DNA from: CAZYJR01 sp964647905
Lineage (GTDB): Bacteria; Desulfobacterota; DSM-4660; Desulfatiglandales; HGW-15
DNA: 43,131 nucleotides
Direction: 5' to 3'
Assembly: GCA_964647905.1 (NCBI GenBank)
Contig: CAZYJR010000034.1
Coordinates: forward strand, 1 to 43,131
This document shows, in pieces, positions 16,699 through 24,927 of the stretch (the first letter of the stretch is position 1; each line of letters begins with the position of its first letter). Position numbers and translations under genes: made by a program. The notes beneath the pieces were generated by a model. It made no database searches and was not told the DNA's origin. It saw only the letters and a list, made by a program, of their open reading frames with translations.

Positions 16699-17244
16699 TC
16701 AGTTGTCCAGAGGACCCTCCTCCAAGGGGGCGTCGGCGCTCACCAGATCCGGGTCCAGAGGGGTGAAGGAGCGGAGCTGGGCCTCCACCATGGAGTCTTC
16801 ATCGGCATCCGGGTCCTCCCAGTCCCGCACGTCCCGCCCGGTAGAATAACCCGCTCCGGAGGAGGCGGTAAGACTTGATCCGGCGCTTTTCTCGAACTCC
16901 TGCTGGCACGGGACGCAGAGGGTCGCATCCGGGAGTATCATCAGCCTCTCCACGGGGATGGGATCCCCGCACTCCTCGCAGAGCCCGAACTCCTCGTCCG
17001 ATTCCATGCGCAGGATGAGCTCCCGGACCTTGCGGAGCTCCCGGGACTTTCTTTCCACAAAGGAGTAATGGTTGTGGGTGGAGGTCTCGCACTGAGCCCC
17101 GTCGGCCTCGTCCGCTATGTCCTCCACGCCTCGCCCGGAGCTGTTGTCTCTCCAATTGATCCGGGATTCCCTGAGGACTGATTCCAGCTCCGCCTTCTTG
17201 GCTGCAAGGCCCTTGGTAAGAACCAGTCGTAAATCATCATCCAT
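16699..17244 (-). CDS. DksA/TraR-family C4 zinc-finger protein
   Basis: A 181-residue DksA/TraR-like protein. An N-terminal coiled-coil stretch (about 1-75, including KKAELESVLRESR and SFVERKSRELRKVRELILRM) is followed by a C4 zinc finger, CEECGDPIP...TLCVPCQQEFE, all four cysteines present. DksA-type proteins bind RNA polymerase through the secondary channel and modulate initiation, often with ppGpp. Unusually, about 60 acidic, disordered-looking residues follow the finger (DWEDPDADEDSM...). The ATG at 17244 has a good AGGAGG site; the frame is open to 17499 but that part has no protein character. Its end is nine bases from the RACo-like gene stop, in convergent orientation. Confidence 0.88.
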   Translation of the reverse strand: MDDDLRLVLTKGLAAKKAELESVLRESRINWRDNSSGRGVEDIADEADGAQCETSTHNHYSFVERKSRELRKVRELILRMESDEEFGLCEECGDPIPVERLMILPDATLCVPCQQEFEKSAGSSLTASSGAGYSTGRDVRDWEDPDADEDSMVEAQLRSFTPLDPDLVSADAPLEEGPLDN

Positions 17245-17521
17245 ATAGTGACCTCCTAGCTGCCGGGGTAGGAAAAGCCGGCAATAATCTCCATGCTCTC
17301 CCCGCAACGGTTCTCGGCCGCCCGGGTGGCGAACGCGCAAAATATGGGTTCTCTCCGTTGCCTTGTCAACAATAAAACAAGGCTGAGGCTCCGGAAAAAT
17401 CGAGAAACCCCAGCCGGTGTTTCGAGGCGGCCTTCCCGCCCCATGCGGCCCGTTTTCAGTGATGTTTGCCCCCAATCTCGAGGCCGTTGGCCGGGTCACG
17501 GCTTTCCGTTCAAAAAAACGC

Positions 17522-17550
17522 TTGACATGAGCCCGGCTAAATTCTAATAG
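17522..17550 (+). promoter_or_regulatory. Sigma-70 promoter of the IclR-led catabolic cluster
   Basis: TTGACA (17522-17527), a 17-base spacer, then TAATAG (17545-17550). It is the best-formed promoter in the 17245-17628 intergenic region, and is 79 bases from the GTG start of the IclR gene. Transcription would start around 17557, inside the palindrome at 17554-17586. Confidence 0.7.
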
Positions 17551-17553
17551 TTG

Positions 17554-17586
17554 TCACACAATGCGGTTAAACGTCACGCATAGTGA
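17554..17586. promoter_or_regulatory. Candidate IclR operator (imperfect palindrome)
   Basis: TCAC-aca-ATGCG (17554-17565) faces CGCAT-a-GTGA (17577-17586), an imperfect inverted repeat placed directly downstream of the -10 box. Binding of the IclR-type regulator here would block transcription, which suggests autorepression and control of the cluster. The role is inferred from position and symmetry only. Confidence 0.45.
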
Positions 17587-17628
17587 TCAATGACAAGGGC
17601 CAAGCCGATAGAAGCAGGGGAGGGCGGA

Positions 17629-18408
17629 GTGTCGGCACGAGGTAAAGAATACTTTTTTATCAGCTCCTTGGAGAAAGGGATGAGGGTCCTGGAACTTCTC
17701 GCTGAGAAGCAGGCCCTCACGGCGTCGGAAGTGGCGCGTGAGCTTCAGACCAACCGGGCCGGGAGCCATCGGTTCTTGGCGACACTCCGGGAGTTGGGCT
17801 ATGTGGAAAAAGATGCAAGGGATCGTTACCACTTGACCTTCCGTGTGTTGGAATTGGGAATGAAGGTGGTCAACCGCTATGAGATCCTTCGAATCATCCG
17901 GCCGTATTTGCTCGAGCTCAGCAGCCTATTTAATGAGACCGTCAACTTAGGCCACTTCGACGGCAAAGACATCCTTCACCTGGACAAGATAGACAGCAAA
18001 GAGATATTGCGCATGGACACCCCTATCGGATCCCGTGCGCCCGCCTATTGCACGGGCCTGGGAAAGGCGATCCTCACGTTCCTGCCCCCGGAGGAATTCG
18101 AGGATTATCTGAGGGCGGCAAGACTCCGGCGTTACACGCCCAATACCATCACCACCAGAAAAGCGCTGCGAAATGAGACCAAGAGGATTCGCAGTCTTGG
18201 ATACGCTGTGGACAACGAGGAGATGAGCTCCGGGTTGAGGTGCGTGGCGGCCCCCGTGTTCGATCATACCGGCAGGGTGGCTTATGCCGTGAGCATATCC
18301 GGCCCCACCCTGAGAATGACCCCGGAAGTGATTGAGAGGATTCATCCAAAGGTCCGGGATGTATGCCGGAGGCTCTCAGAGAAGTTGGGCAATAGATCCT
18401 TCGGGTGA
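17629..18408 (+). CDS. IclR-family transcriptional regulator
   Basis: A 259-residue IclR-type regulator. The N-terminal winged HTH (about 10-70) has SSLEKGMRVLELLAEKQALTASEVARELQ and then RFLATLRELGYVEKD. The C-terminal effector domain shows HLDKIDSKEILRMDTPIGSRAPAYCTGLGKAIL and AVDNEEMSSGLRCVAAPVFD with AVSISGP, all standard IclR signatures. I prefer the GTG at 17629 because GGGAGGG lies just upstream; an ATG at 17590 would add 13 residues without a ribosome site. It sits 34 bases before the panB-like gene in the same direction and is the likely local regulator of the cluster. Effector unknown, presumably the imported substrate or an intermediate. Confidence 0.93.
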   Translation: MSARGKEYFFISSLEKGMRVLELLAEKQALTASEVARELQTNRAGSHRFLATLRELGYVEKDARDRYHLTFRVLELGMKVVNRYEILRIIRPYLLELSSLFNETVNLGHFDGKDILHLDKIDSKEILRMDTPIGSRAPAYCTGLGKAILTFLPPEEFEDYLRAARLRRYTPNTITTRKALRNETKRIRSLGYAVDNEEMSSGLRCVAAPVFDHTGRVAYAVSISGPTLRMTPEVIERIHPKVRDVCRRLSEKLGNRSFG

Positions 18409-18441
18409 AGGACAATATTTTCTTACGAGGAGACATGGACA

Positions 18442-19296
18442 ATGGAAAAGAAGAAGCTTTCTCGCACTGATTTGCAAAAGATGAAGCAGTCCCGCCGGCC
18501 GGCGGTCTGGATAACCGCATATGATTACTGGACCGCCCGATTCGCCCAAGAGGCCGGAATGGACATGATTTTGGTGGGCGATTCACTGGGCATGTGCATT
18601 TACGGCTATGAGGGCACTATCCCGGTCACCATGGACCAGTGCATCTACCATAGCGAAGCCGTAAGACGAGGGGCGGCCGATACGTTTGTCATAGGCGATA
18701 TGCCGTTTCTCTCATACCAGGTGAGCGTCTCCGAGGCGGTTAGGAACGCCGGCCGGTTTCATAAAGAGGCCGGCGTCGATGCGGTCAAGCTGGAAGGCGG
18801 CCGTCGGGTCTCGGAACAGATTCGAGCCATCGCCGACGGCGGCATGCTGGTCATGGGCCATATTGGCCTCACCCCCCAGAGTTCAGGCCAGTTAGGCGGT
18901 TTCAAGGCGCAGGGTAGGACCGCTGAGACGGCCGTGGAGCTCCTGGAGGACGTACACGCCATCCAGGAGGCCGGCGCATTCGCCCTGCTGGTCGAAGCCG
19001 TTCCGCCCGAGGTCTGCCGAATCATCCGCCGGGAGCTCCGGATCCCGGTCTACAGCATCGGCGCCGGGGTTCATGCCGACGGACAGCTCATGATATGCAG
19101 CGATGTCTTGGGGATATTTCAAGCCTTTACACCAAAATTTGTCAAAAAATATGAAAATTTGGCCCAAAAAACTATTGATGCGTTTCGAAGTTATGCGGAT
19201 GAAGCCCGTTCAGGCACCTTCCCGGCGGATGAGCACACCTACAAGATGGTAGATGGTGAGTTCGATAAGCTCAAGGAGCTGATGGAGAAGAGATAG
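18442..19296 (+). CDS. PanB-like 3-methyl-2-oxobutanoate hydroxymethyltransferase
   Basis: A 284-residue TIM-barrel protein of the ketopantoate hydroxymethyltransferase family. Metal and catalytic residues of PanB are in place: D47 (VGDSLG), D86 (GDMPF), K116 and E118 (AVKLEGG), HIGLTPQ, and E185 (LLVEAVP). PanB adds a hydroxymethyl group from 5,10-methylene-THF to 2-oxoisovalerate for pantothenate. Here it has no panC or panD beside it and lies at the head of a catabolic cluster after an IclR gene. It may therefore act on another 2-oxoacid, possibly in the retro-aldol direction releasing a one-carbon unit. That is inference; a housekeeping PanB role remains possible. A short AT-rich patch lies at 19108-19195. 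Confidence 0.88.
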   Translation: MEKKKLSRTDLQKMKQSRRPAVWITAYDYWTARFAQEAGMDMILVGDSLGMCIYGYEGTIPVTMDQCIYHSEAVRRGAADTFVIGDMPFLSYQVSVSEAVRNAGRFHKEAGVDAVKLEGGRRVSEQIRAIADGGMLVMGHIGLTPQSSGQLGGFKAQGRTAETAVELLEDVHAIQEAGAFALLVEAVPPEVCRIIRRELRIPVYSIGAGVHADGQLMICSDVLGIFQAFTPKFVKKYENLAQKTIDAFRSYADEARSGTFPADEHTYKMVDGEFDKLKELMEKR

Positions 19297-19327
19297 TCCT
19301 GTTCCGCAGCCGAAGGGGGATAAAAGA

Positions 19328-20278
19328 ATGTCGGAAACATTGAAAATGATTCGTGAGTTCATGGAAAAACAGGGGATTCCGGGGCGGGATGCCTATGATC
19401 TGCCCACCAGTTCAAAGCGTTTTGCCGACGGGGCGAACTTCCGCATCGAGATTGCAGGCATAGAGCGGGCTTCCACCATGGAGGCTTTGATAGACGAGGC
19501 TGGGAGACGGGGGGTGGTCGTGCACCGAGCCATCGCGTCCGTTGGGGGGGCCACCTACTGCGATTTCGGAGAACTCAAGGACATGGCACGGATGGCGCGG
19601 GAAGAGAAGATCGAGATGGTGATGACCGTAGGCCACCGGAAGGCATGGGATGCGGGGTCAAAGGAGATGTCCAACCCGGAGGGCGCCATGCAGGGCTTCC
19701 GGTTGCGCGGCTCGGACAACGTCTCTTATCACATCGCGGATATCATGCGCTGTATAGAGGCCGGGCATAGGGGGTTCCTGGTCTACGATGAAGGCGTACT
19801 CTTTCTCCTCGACAAGATGCGCAGCGAGGGAGTGATCCCCAAGGAATGCCTCTTTAAGTTCTCTGTTTTCGGCGGATACTGCAATGCAGCCGGCGCCCGG
19901 GTGATCGAATCCATGGGCGTCAACTCCATGAACCCCCTGGCGGATGTCTCACTGCCCATTTTGGGGTCCATTCGGAAGGCGGTCGACATTCCCTTGGATG
20001 TATACATCATCATCGTGGATTCGTTCGGGGGGATGTACCGCGCCTATGAGGCGCCGGAGATCGCCCGGGTGGCATCCCCCTGCTATTTCAAGATCGAGCC
20101 GGGCACCTCGGAAGGAGACATATACAAGCCTTGGATAAGCGAGCAATGGCACGCCGGTCTTGTCCGGGAAAAGGTCAAGATGGCCTCGGTGATAATGGAG
20201 CTCATGGAAAGACATGCACCGGATCTGAAGACTTCGGGGAAAGGACCGGCGGATCTGGTGCTTCCGGCGGGAGCCTAG
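19328..20278 (+). CDS. Conserved protein, probable TIM barrel (peptidase U32-like), function unknown
   Basis: A 316-residue soluble protein without signal peptide. The sequence alternates strands and helices as in a beta/alpha barrel: RIEIAGIERASTMEALIDEA, MVMTVGHRKAWD, GHRGFLVYDEGVLFLLDKM, FKFSVFGGYCNAAGARVIES, NSMNPLADVSLPILGSIRKA and a C-terminal FKIEPG. I recall similar proteins beside TRAP transporters and M24 enzymes in proteobacteria, sometimes annotated as U32 peptidases, but no catalytic residues can be named. Good spacing: 31 bases after the panB-like gene and 33 before the dehydrogenase gene. By context it handles a substrate or intermediate of the cluster. Function unassigned. Confidence 0.75.
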   Translation: MSETLKMIREFMEKQGIPGRDAYDLPTSSKRFADGANFRIEIAGIERASTMEALIDEAGRRGVVVHRAIASVGGATYCDFGELKDMARMAREEKIEMVMTVGHRKAWDAGSKEMSNPEGAMQGFRLRGSDNVSYHIADIMRCIEAGHRGFLVYDEGVLFLLDKMRSEGVIPKECLFKFSVFGGYCNAAGARVIESMGVNSMNPLADVSLPILGSIRKAVDIPLDVYIIIVDSFGGMYRAYEAPEIARVASPCYFKIEPGTSEGDIYKPWISEQWHAGLVREKVKMASVIMELMERHAPDLKTSGKGPADLVLPAGA

Positions 20279-20311
20279 AAATCCCGGCAAGCCGCGAAAG
20301 AGGGGCGACGT

Positions 20312-21550
20312 ATGGAAAGCGTATTTCAGGTAGCCGTCAAGAACATGAACAGGGCCGGAGCCCTTGGAGGGATCAACCCCAGGGTCCTGGAGGTCCTGAA
20401 GGAGCCAAAGCGAATCCAGGAGTTTCGCATACCTCTGAAGCTCAGCGACGGGTCCTTCAAGGTTTTCCCTGCTTATAGGGTCCACTATTGCGATGCTATC
20501 GGGCCTTTTCGCGACGGGACACGAATCCGGCCGGATCTCGGTCTGGACGAAGTCAAGGCCCTCGGTCTTTTCATGACCATCAAGCATTGCGTAGCCGGCA
20601 TACCGGCCGGCGGTGCCAAGGGCGGTATCCGTGCCGATCCCTCGGAGCTGGCGGGGGTTGATTTGGAGCGCCTGGTGCGGGCCTTTGTGCGGTTCTTGCA
20701 GCCCAAAGGGCCTTGGGCGGATGTTCCCGGTGCCGACATTGGTACCGGTGAACAGGCCATGGCGTGGATGCTCGACGAATACGAGCAGATAACGGGCAGG
20801 CACTGCCCGGCGGCGATAAACGACAAGCCGCCGATGCTGGGGGGATCTCTGGGCGGAGAGGAGGCCACCGGCCGCGGGGTGTTCCTGACCCTGAGAGCGG
20901 CGGCCGAGGACATGGGTTTGGATCTCTCAGGAAGCCGGGCGGTGATGCAAGGCTTCGGGCAGGTGGGCTCGCACTTGGCTTCACTCCTCCATGATGCAGG
21001 GTGCCGGATAGTGGCCGTCAGCGATGTCTACGGGGGAGTTTACAGCCGCGACGGCATCGATATCCCCTCCCTTAGGGAGCATATTCGCAAGAGCGGCCGT
21101 GTGAGCGGGTTTCCCCACACCGAGCCGATTCCCAACGATCGGATCTTCAGCCTCGAGTGCGAGATCGCGGTCCCCGCTGCGGTGCAGAACGTGATCCACA
21201 CGGACAACGCAGGCTCGGTTCAGGCCCGCTTGATTGCAGAAGGCGCCAATGGGCCGGTTACAGACGGGGCGGACGCCATCCTGCAGGAAAAGGGAGTGAC
21301 CGTTGTGCCTGACGTCGTGGCGAATAGCGGCGGTGCGACGGTGTGCCATTTCGAGCGGACCCAGGGGCTCTCGGATCAGTACTGGGATATGGAGACGGTA
21401 CGCGCGGAGCTCGAAAAACGGATTCTCGACGCATACCGGTGTGCGTCCGGGACCGCAAGGGAGGCCGGAGGAGTCTCACTCAGGATAGGCGCATGGATCT
21501 ATGCACTCAAGAAGATCGAAAAGGCGATGGAGCTGCGCGGCTGGATTTGA
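20312..21550 (+). CDS. Glu/Leu/Phe/Val dehydrogenase family protein (glutamate dehydrogenase-like)
   Basis: A 412-residue amino-acid dehydrogenase that would interconvert an amino acid and its 2-oxoacid with NAD(P). Motifs: VHYCDAIGPFRDGTRI, the substrate-binding segment FMTIKHCVAGIPAGGAKGGI with catalytic K103, VPGADIGTGEQAMAWM, GGSLGGEEATGRGV, the Rossmann loop QGFGQVGSHLA, and VVANSGGATVCHFE. Canonical glutamate enzymes have 'PDILANAGGVTVSYFEW' at the last site, so the side-chain pocket differs and the substrate may not be glutamate. In the cluster it may regenerate 2-oxoglutarate or deaminate an amino acid product. It lies 65 bases before the M24 gene. It is in the same frame as the preceding gene across a TAG, but both have normal lengths. 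Confidence 0.9.
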   Translation: MESVFQVAVKNMNRAGALGGINPRVLEVLKEPKRIQEFRIPLKLSDGSFKVFPAYRVHYCDAIGPFRDGTRIRPDLGLDEVKALGLFMTIKHCVAGIPAGGAKGGIRADPSELAGVDLERLVRAFVRFLQPKGPWADVPGADIGTGEQAMAWMLDEYEQITGRHCPAAINDKPPMLGGSLGGEEATGRGVFLTLRAAAEDMGLDLSGSRAVMQGFGQVGSHLASLLHDAGCRIVAVSDVYGGVYSRDGIDIPSLREHIRKSGRVSGFPHTEPIPNDRIFSLECEIAVPAAVQNVIHTDNAGSVQARLIAEGANGPVTDGADAILQEKGVTVVPDVVANSGGATVCHFERTQGLSDQYWDMETVRAELEKRILDAYRCASGTAREAGGVSLRIGAWIYALKKIEKAMELRGWI

Positions 21551-21615
21551 TCCATCTCCCGCCGAAGCCGGCTGAATTGCGGCTTCCTCTCAGGGCCATG
21601 CAAAGGAGAGAAATC

Positions 21616-22788
21616 ATGCCTCTTTTTACCTTCCAAGAATATCAAGACAGGATTTCCAAGACTCATAAAAGCATGGAAAAAGCCAATATCGAAGTATTGG
21701 TTTCATGTGATCCGGCCAATATGAATTACCTCACCGGATACGACGGCTGGTCGTTTTACGTGCCTCAGGCCGTTGTAATCGCAGCGGGCGAGACGGAACC
21801 GATCTGGATCGGAAGAAGCATGGATGCCAATGGGGCGCGCCACACCACCTTTCTCTCCAACGAAAATATTCTCGGCTACCCGGACGAATATGTTCAGTCG
21901 CCGATCAAGCACCCAATGCATGTGGTGGGCGAAGAGATCAAGCGGCGGGGCTGGGGACGGCAAACCATCGGCGTGGAAATGGACGCCTATTACTTCAGCG
22001 CCCGCAGTTTTGCAGAGCTCCAGAAGGCTCTGCCCGAGGCCCGATTTGCGAATGCCGATCTAATGGTCAACTGGATCCGGCTGGTCAAGTCGGAGGCCGA
22101 GATCGCTTTGATGAAAGAGGCCGGAAAGATAGCCGAAAGAGTGATGCAAACCGCCATTGACCGGCTCGAGCCCGGGGTCCGCGAATGCGACGTCGTGGCC
22201 GAGGTCTATAGGGCGCAGATGTCGGGCACCCCGGAATTCGGGGGAGACTATCCCTCCATTGTCCCTATGATGCCCACCGGCGAAAAGACTTCGGCTTCCC
22301 ATCTCACCTGGACGGATGCACCTTACGAAAACGAGCAGATGGTCAACCTGGAACTGGCCGGGTGCCGCCACCGCTACCATTGCCCCATCGCACGAACGGC
22401 CTATCTGGGCAAGAGGCCGCCGGATAAACTCGTGTATCTGGCGGAGCACACCGTGGAAGGGTTGAACCTGACCCTGGATGCGATCCGTCCCGGGATGCGT
22501 TGCGAAGAAGTGGAGCAAGTCTGGAGAAGTCACATCGCCAAGGCCGGCTTGGAGAAGGGGTCGCGCATCGGCTATGCCATGGGTCTGAACTACCCCCCGG
22601 ACTGGGGAGAACACACCGCCAGCCTCCGGCCCGGTGACGAAACCGAGCTGGCCCCCAACATGACCTTTCATATGATTCCGGGCATGTGGATGGACGACTA
22701 TGGCTTCGAGTGCAGTGAGTCCTTCAGGGTGACCGATACCGGGTGCGAAACCTTTGCGAATTTTCCCAGAAAGCTTTTCGTGAAATGA
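21616..22788 (+). CDS. M24 creatinase/ectoine-hydrolase-type amidinohydrolase (DoeA/EutD-like)
   Basis: A 390-residue pita-bread-fold enzyme. The pattern is that of ectoine hydrolase DoeA/EutD and creatinase: TGYDGWSFYVPQAVVI, SRMDANGAR-type segment (RSMDANGARHTTFLS), EFGGDYPSIVPMMPTG, HLTW with the catalytic-type His, and C-terminal ETFANFPRKLFVK. The two metal-binding Asp of M24 aminopeptidases are replaced: NLELAGCRHRYHCPIARTAYLG has Glu and Pro where D...D is expected, as in the metal-free creatinases. So it should hydrolyse a C-N bond of a cyclic amidine or guanidino-like compound rather than X-Pro peptides. ATG 21616 with AAAGGAGA upstream. Substrate by context: an ectoine-like solute. 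Confidence 0.85.
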   Translation: MPLFTFQEYQDRISKTHKSMEKANIEVLVSCDPANMNYLTGYDGWSFYVPQAVVIAAGETEPIWIGRSMDANGARHTTFLSNENILGYPDEYVQSPIKHPMHVVGEEIKRRGWGRQTIGVEMDAYYFSARSFAELQKALPEARFANADLMVNWIRLVKSEAEIALMKEAGKIAERVMQTAIDRLEPGVRECDVVAEVYRAQMSGTPEFGGDYPSIVPMMPTGEKTSASHLTWTDAPYENEQMVNLELAGCRHRYHCPIARTAYLGKRPPDKLVYLAEHTVEGLNLTLDAIRPGMRCEEVEQVWRSHIAKAGLEKGSRIGYAMGLNYPPDWGEHTASLRPGDETELAPNMTFHMIPGMWMDDYGFECSESFRVTDTGCETFANFPRKLFVK

Positions 22789-22839
22789 GGCTGGGTCCTT
22801 AATAATCCCGGCGGCATCCTCCATGAAAACTGGAGAGTG

Positions 22840-23571
22840 ATGATTCACACTACCAATAAGGGCCGGACGAGCAGCGGCGAGGCGATCGGCATTTTGCTCC
22901 TGGACACCTCGGTTCCCTTTATACCGGGAGACGTGGCCAACGCCACAACGTACGATTTCCCGGTGCGCTATCAAAAGGTGGAAGGCTTTACTGTTGCAAG
23001 GGCCTTGGCCAAGGATCCCGGGGTGTTCCAAGCACTGAGGCAGGCCGCCGCAGACCTGGCGGCCCAAGGGGTGCGGGGGATTACAGGAGACTGCGGTTTC
23101 ATGGCGGTCCACCAGCGGCGATTGTCCCAAGAACTTTCAGTGCCCGTATTCCTCTCCAGTCTCCTCCAGATTCCCTTCATCTCGGCGATCATCGGCGAAG
23201 GAGCAAAGGTGGGTGTGATAACCGCCGATTCAAGGAGCCTCGACCCGGCACTCCTGGCAGAGGCCTGTGTGGAAGGGGCGGGAGCCGTATCGGTGGCCGG
23301 TCTTCAGGAAGCCGGGGAATTCCGCCGGTTCGCCATAGAAGAGACCGGCATCCTGGACGCAGGCAAAGTGGAGGCCGAGGTGGTAGCCGCGGCGGAAGGG
23401 CTGGTGGCCCGGGAGCGCGCGGTAAGGGCGATCCTGCTCGAGTGCAGCCTGCTGCCGCCCTAGGCCGCTGCGGTTCAAGACGCCGTTCGGCTCCCGGTCT
23501 TTGATTACGTGACTATGATCAACTATGTGTTTTCCGCCGTGGTCCGCCGGCCTTTTTCCGGCTTCATGTAG
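22840..23571 (+). CDS. Asp/Glu racemase superfamily protein, interrupted by an in-frame TAG
   Basis: The frame from the ATG at 22840 gives 207 residues of an aspartate/glutamate/hydantoin racemase-fold protein with both catalytic-type cysteines: C85 (TGDCGFM) and C202 (LLECSLLPP). TAG follows at 23461-23463. The same frame then continues with conserved family sequence, AAAVQDAVRLPVFDYVTMIN and YVFSAVVRRPFSGFM, to a TAG at 23569-23571, giving 243 residues. The TAG stands where relatives usually have Tyr after LPP. The missing tail normally forms the last helices of the domain, so termination at the first TAG should damage the protein. Either the gene is mutated, or the codon is read through, or it is a base-call error. 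EutA of the hydroxyectoine pathway belongs to the same superfamily. Confidence 0.8.
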
Positions 23572-23629
23572 GAGTACGGCGCTCACGGCAGGCGACCGGC
23601 CCGGAGGAGCGAGTCAAAGGAGGCGCCCA

Positions 23630-24838
23630 GTGGACATAGCCAAGAAGGTCGAGGAGCTCAAGCAGGAGCTCATTGAGCTTCGCCGGGACTTCCATCGATA
23701 CCCGGAGTTGGGGCTGCAGGAAGTGCGTACCGGAGGGCGCATCGCCGAATACCTGCAAGCACTGGGAATGGATGTTGTCCGAATGAACCGGACCGGAGTG
23801 GTAGGGCTGATGAGAGGAGGGCGATCCGGCCCAACGCTCCTGCTTCGTGCCGACATGGACGCACTTCCAATCACCGAAGAGACGGGCCTGCCCTTTCAAT
23901 CCGAAAATCAGGGGGTCATGCATGCCTGCGGTCACGACGCCCACACGGCCATGTTGATGGTGGCCGCAAAGATCCTCACCGGCATGAAGGAAGGCTTGCG
24001 GGGGAACGTCAAGTTCGTCTTTGAGCCGAATGAAGAGAATGTCGGGGCGCTGGCAATGATAGAGCAAGGGGTCATGGAAAACCCCAAGGTGGACGCCTGC
24101 ATAGGAGTTCACGTCTGGACGGCGCTTCCCGCGGGTCAAATCGGGCTTAGTCCAGGGTGCGTCATGGCGGGTATGGAGCATTTCGAGGTGGTGATCAAGG
24201 GCAGGGGCGGGCATACCGCAAGCCCTCACAGCGCGGTGGATCCCATCCTGGCAGCCGCCGCGGTGATTCAGGCGGTTCAGATGATCCAGACCCGGGAGGT
24301 CGATGTGCTCAACGAGCCGACTCTCATCATGTTCGGCAAGATCGAAGGCGGGACCGCTTCCAATGTCATCCCGGACACAGTCACTCTCTCGGGCACCATG
24401 AGATACATGTTCGAAGGCCCCGAAGAGAGCCAGGACAATCCCAAGCGGCGTCTTGAGCGCATCGTGGCCCGCGTCTGCGAAGCTCATAGGGCGGGCTGGG
24501 ATGTTTCGTTTCTCTATGGCCATCCTACCCTGGTCAATCACCCTGAGATGATCGAAATCGTGGGGTGTGTGGCCGCCGAAGAGCTGTCCGTCTCACCCAA
24601 GATCGTTCCAATGGCTACGCTGGCGGGGGAGGACTTTTCCGAGTTCGCCAGCCGGGCGCCGGGGGCTTTCTGCTTTCTGGGCGCGGGCAAGACCGATCCA
24701 GGGGAGGCTTTCCCGCACCATCATCCCCGTTTCGACATCGACGAAGAGGTCCTGCCGATCGGCGTTGAGCTCTATGTGCAAAGCGCGCTTTCCTTCTTCG
24801 AAAACGCCGGCCGGCTGAGTTTTCTCAAAAGGAGGTGA
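23630..24838 (+). CDS. M20 family amidohydrolase / N-acyl amino acid deacylase
   Basis: A 402-residue M20D-type (HipO/IAA-amino acid hydrolase-like) metal amidohydrolase. Motifs: RRDFHRYPELGLQE at the N-terminus, LLRADMDALP, the metal site HACGHDAHTAMLM (98-110), FEPNEENVGALAMIEQG with the catalytic Glu, the dimerisation-domain RGGHTASPHSAVDP, and GEDFSEF. Such enzymes remove acyl groups from N-acyl amino acids or hippurate-like compounds. GTG start at 23630 with AAAGGAGG six bases upstream. In the cluster it could deacylate the ring-opened product of the M24 enzyme, a role filled by the M14-type DoeB/EutE in known ectoine pathways; this is inference. Confidence 0.88.
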   Translation: MDIAKKVEELKQELIELRRDFHRYPELGLQEVRTGGRIAEYLQALGMDVVRMNRTGVVGLMRGGRSGPTLLLRADMDALPITEETGLPFQSENQGVMHACGHDAHTAMLMVAAKILTGMKEGLRGNVKFVFEPNEENVGALAMIEQGVMENPKVDACIGVHVWTALPAGQIGLSPGCVMAGMEHFEVVIKGRGGHTASPHSAVDPILAAAAVIQAVQMIQTREVDVLNEPTLIMFGKIEGGTASNVIPDTVTLSGTMRYMFEGPEESQDNPKRRLERIVARVCEAHRAGWDVSFLYGHPTLVNHPEMIEIVGCVAAEELSVSPKIVPMATLAGEDFSEFASRAPGAFCFLGAGKTDPGEAFPHHHPRFDIDEEVLPIGVELYVQSALSFFENAGRLSFLKRR

Positions 24839-24927
24839 TAGAGACAGGATTCTTCATTTGTATCCCAACCAAATAGACCGTCAAACATCAATCAAAAGCG
24901 AATCCACCCAGGGAAAGGAGCAAAATC

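Noticed and set aside
16699..17499. Extended DksA-like protein starting at 17499
   Set aside because: The extra 85 codons have no protein character and the ATG at 17244 has a strong AGGAGG site.
19328..21550. TIM-barrel-like gene and dehydrogenase gene in one frame across a TAG
   Set aside because: Both are complete proteins with their own starts; the shared frame is coincidence.
22060..23130. Long minus-strand open frame opposite the M24 and racemase genes
   Set aside because: Composition-driven shadow; both plus-strand genes carry family motifs throughout.
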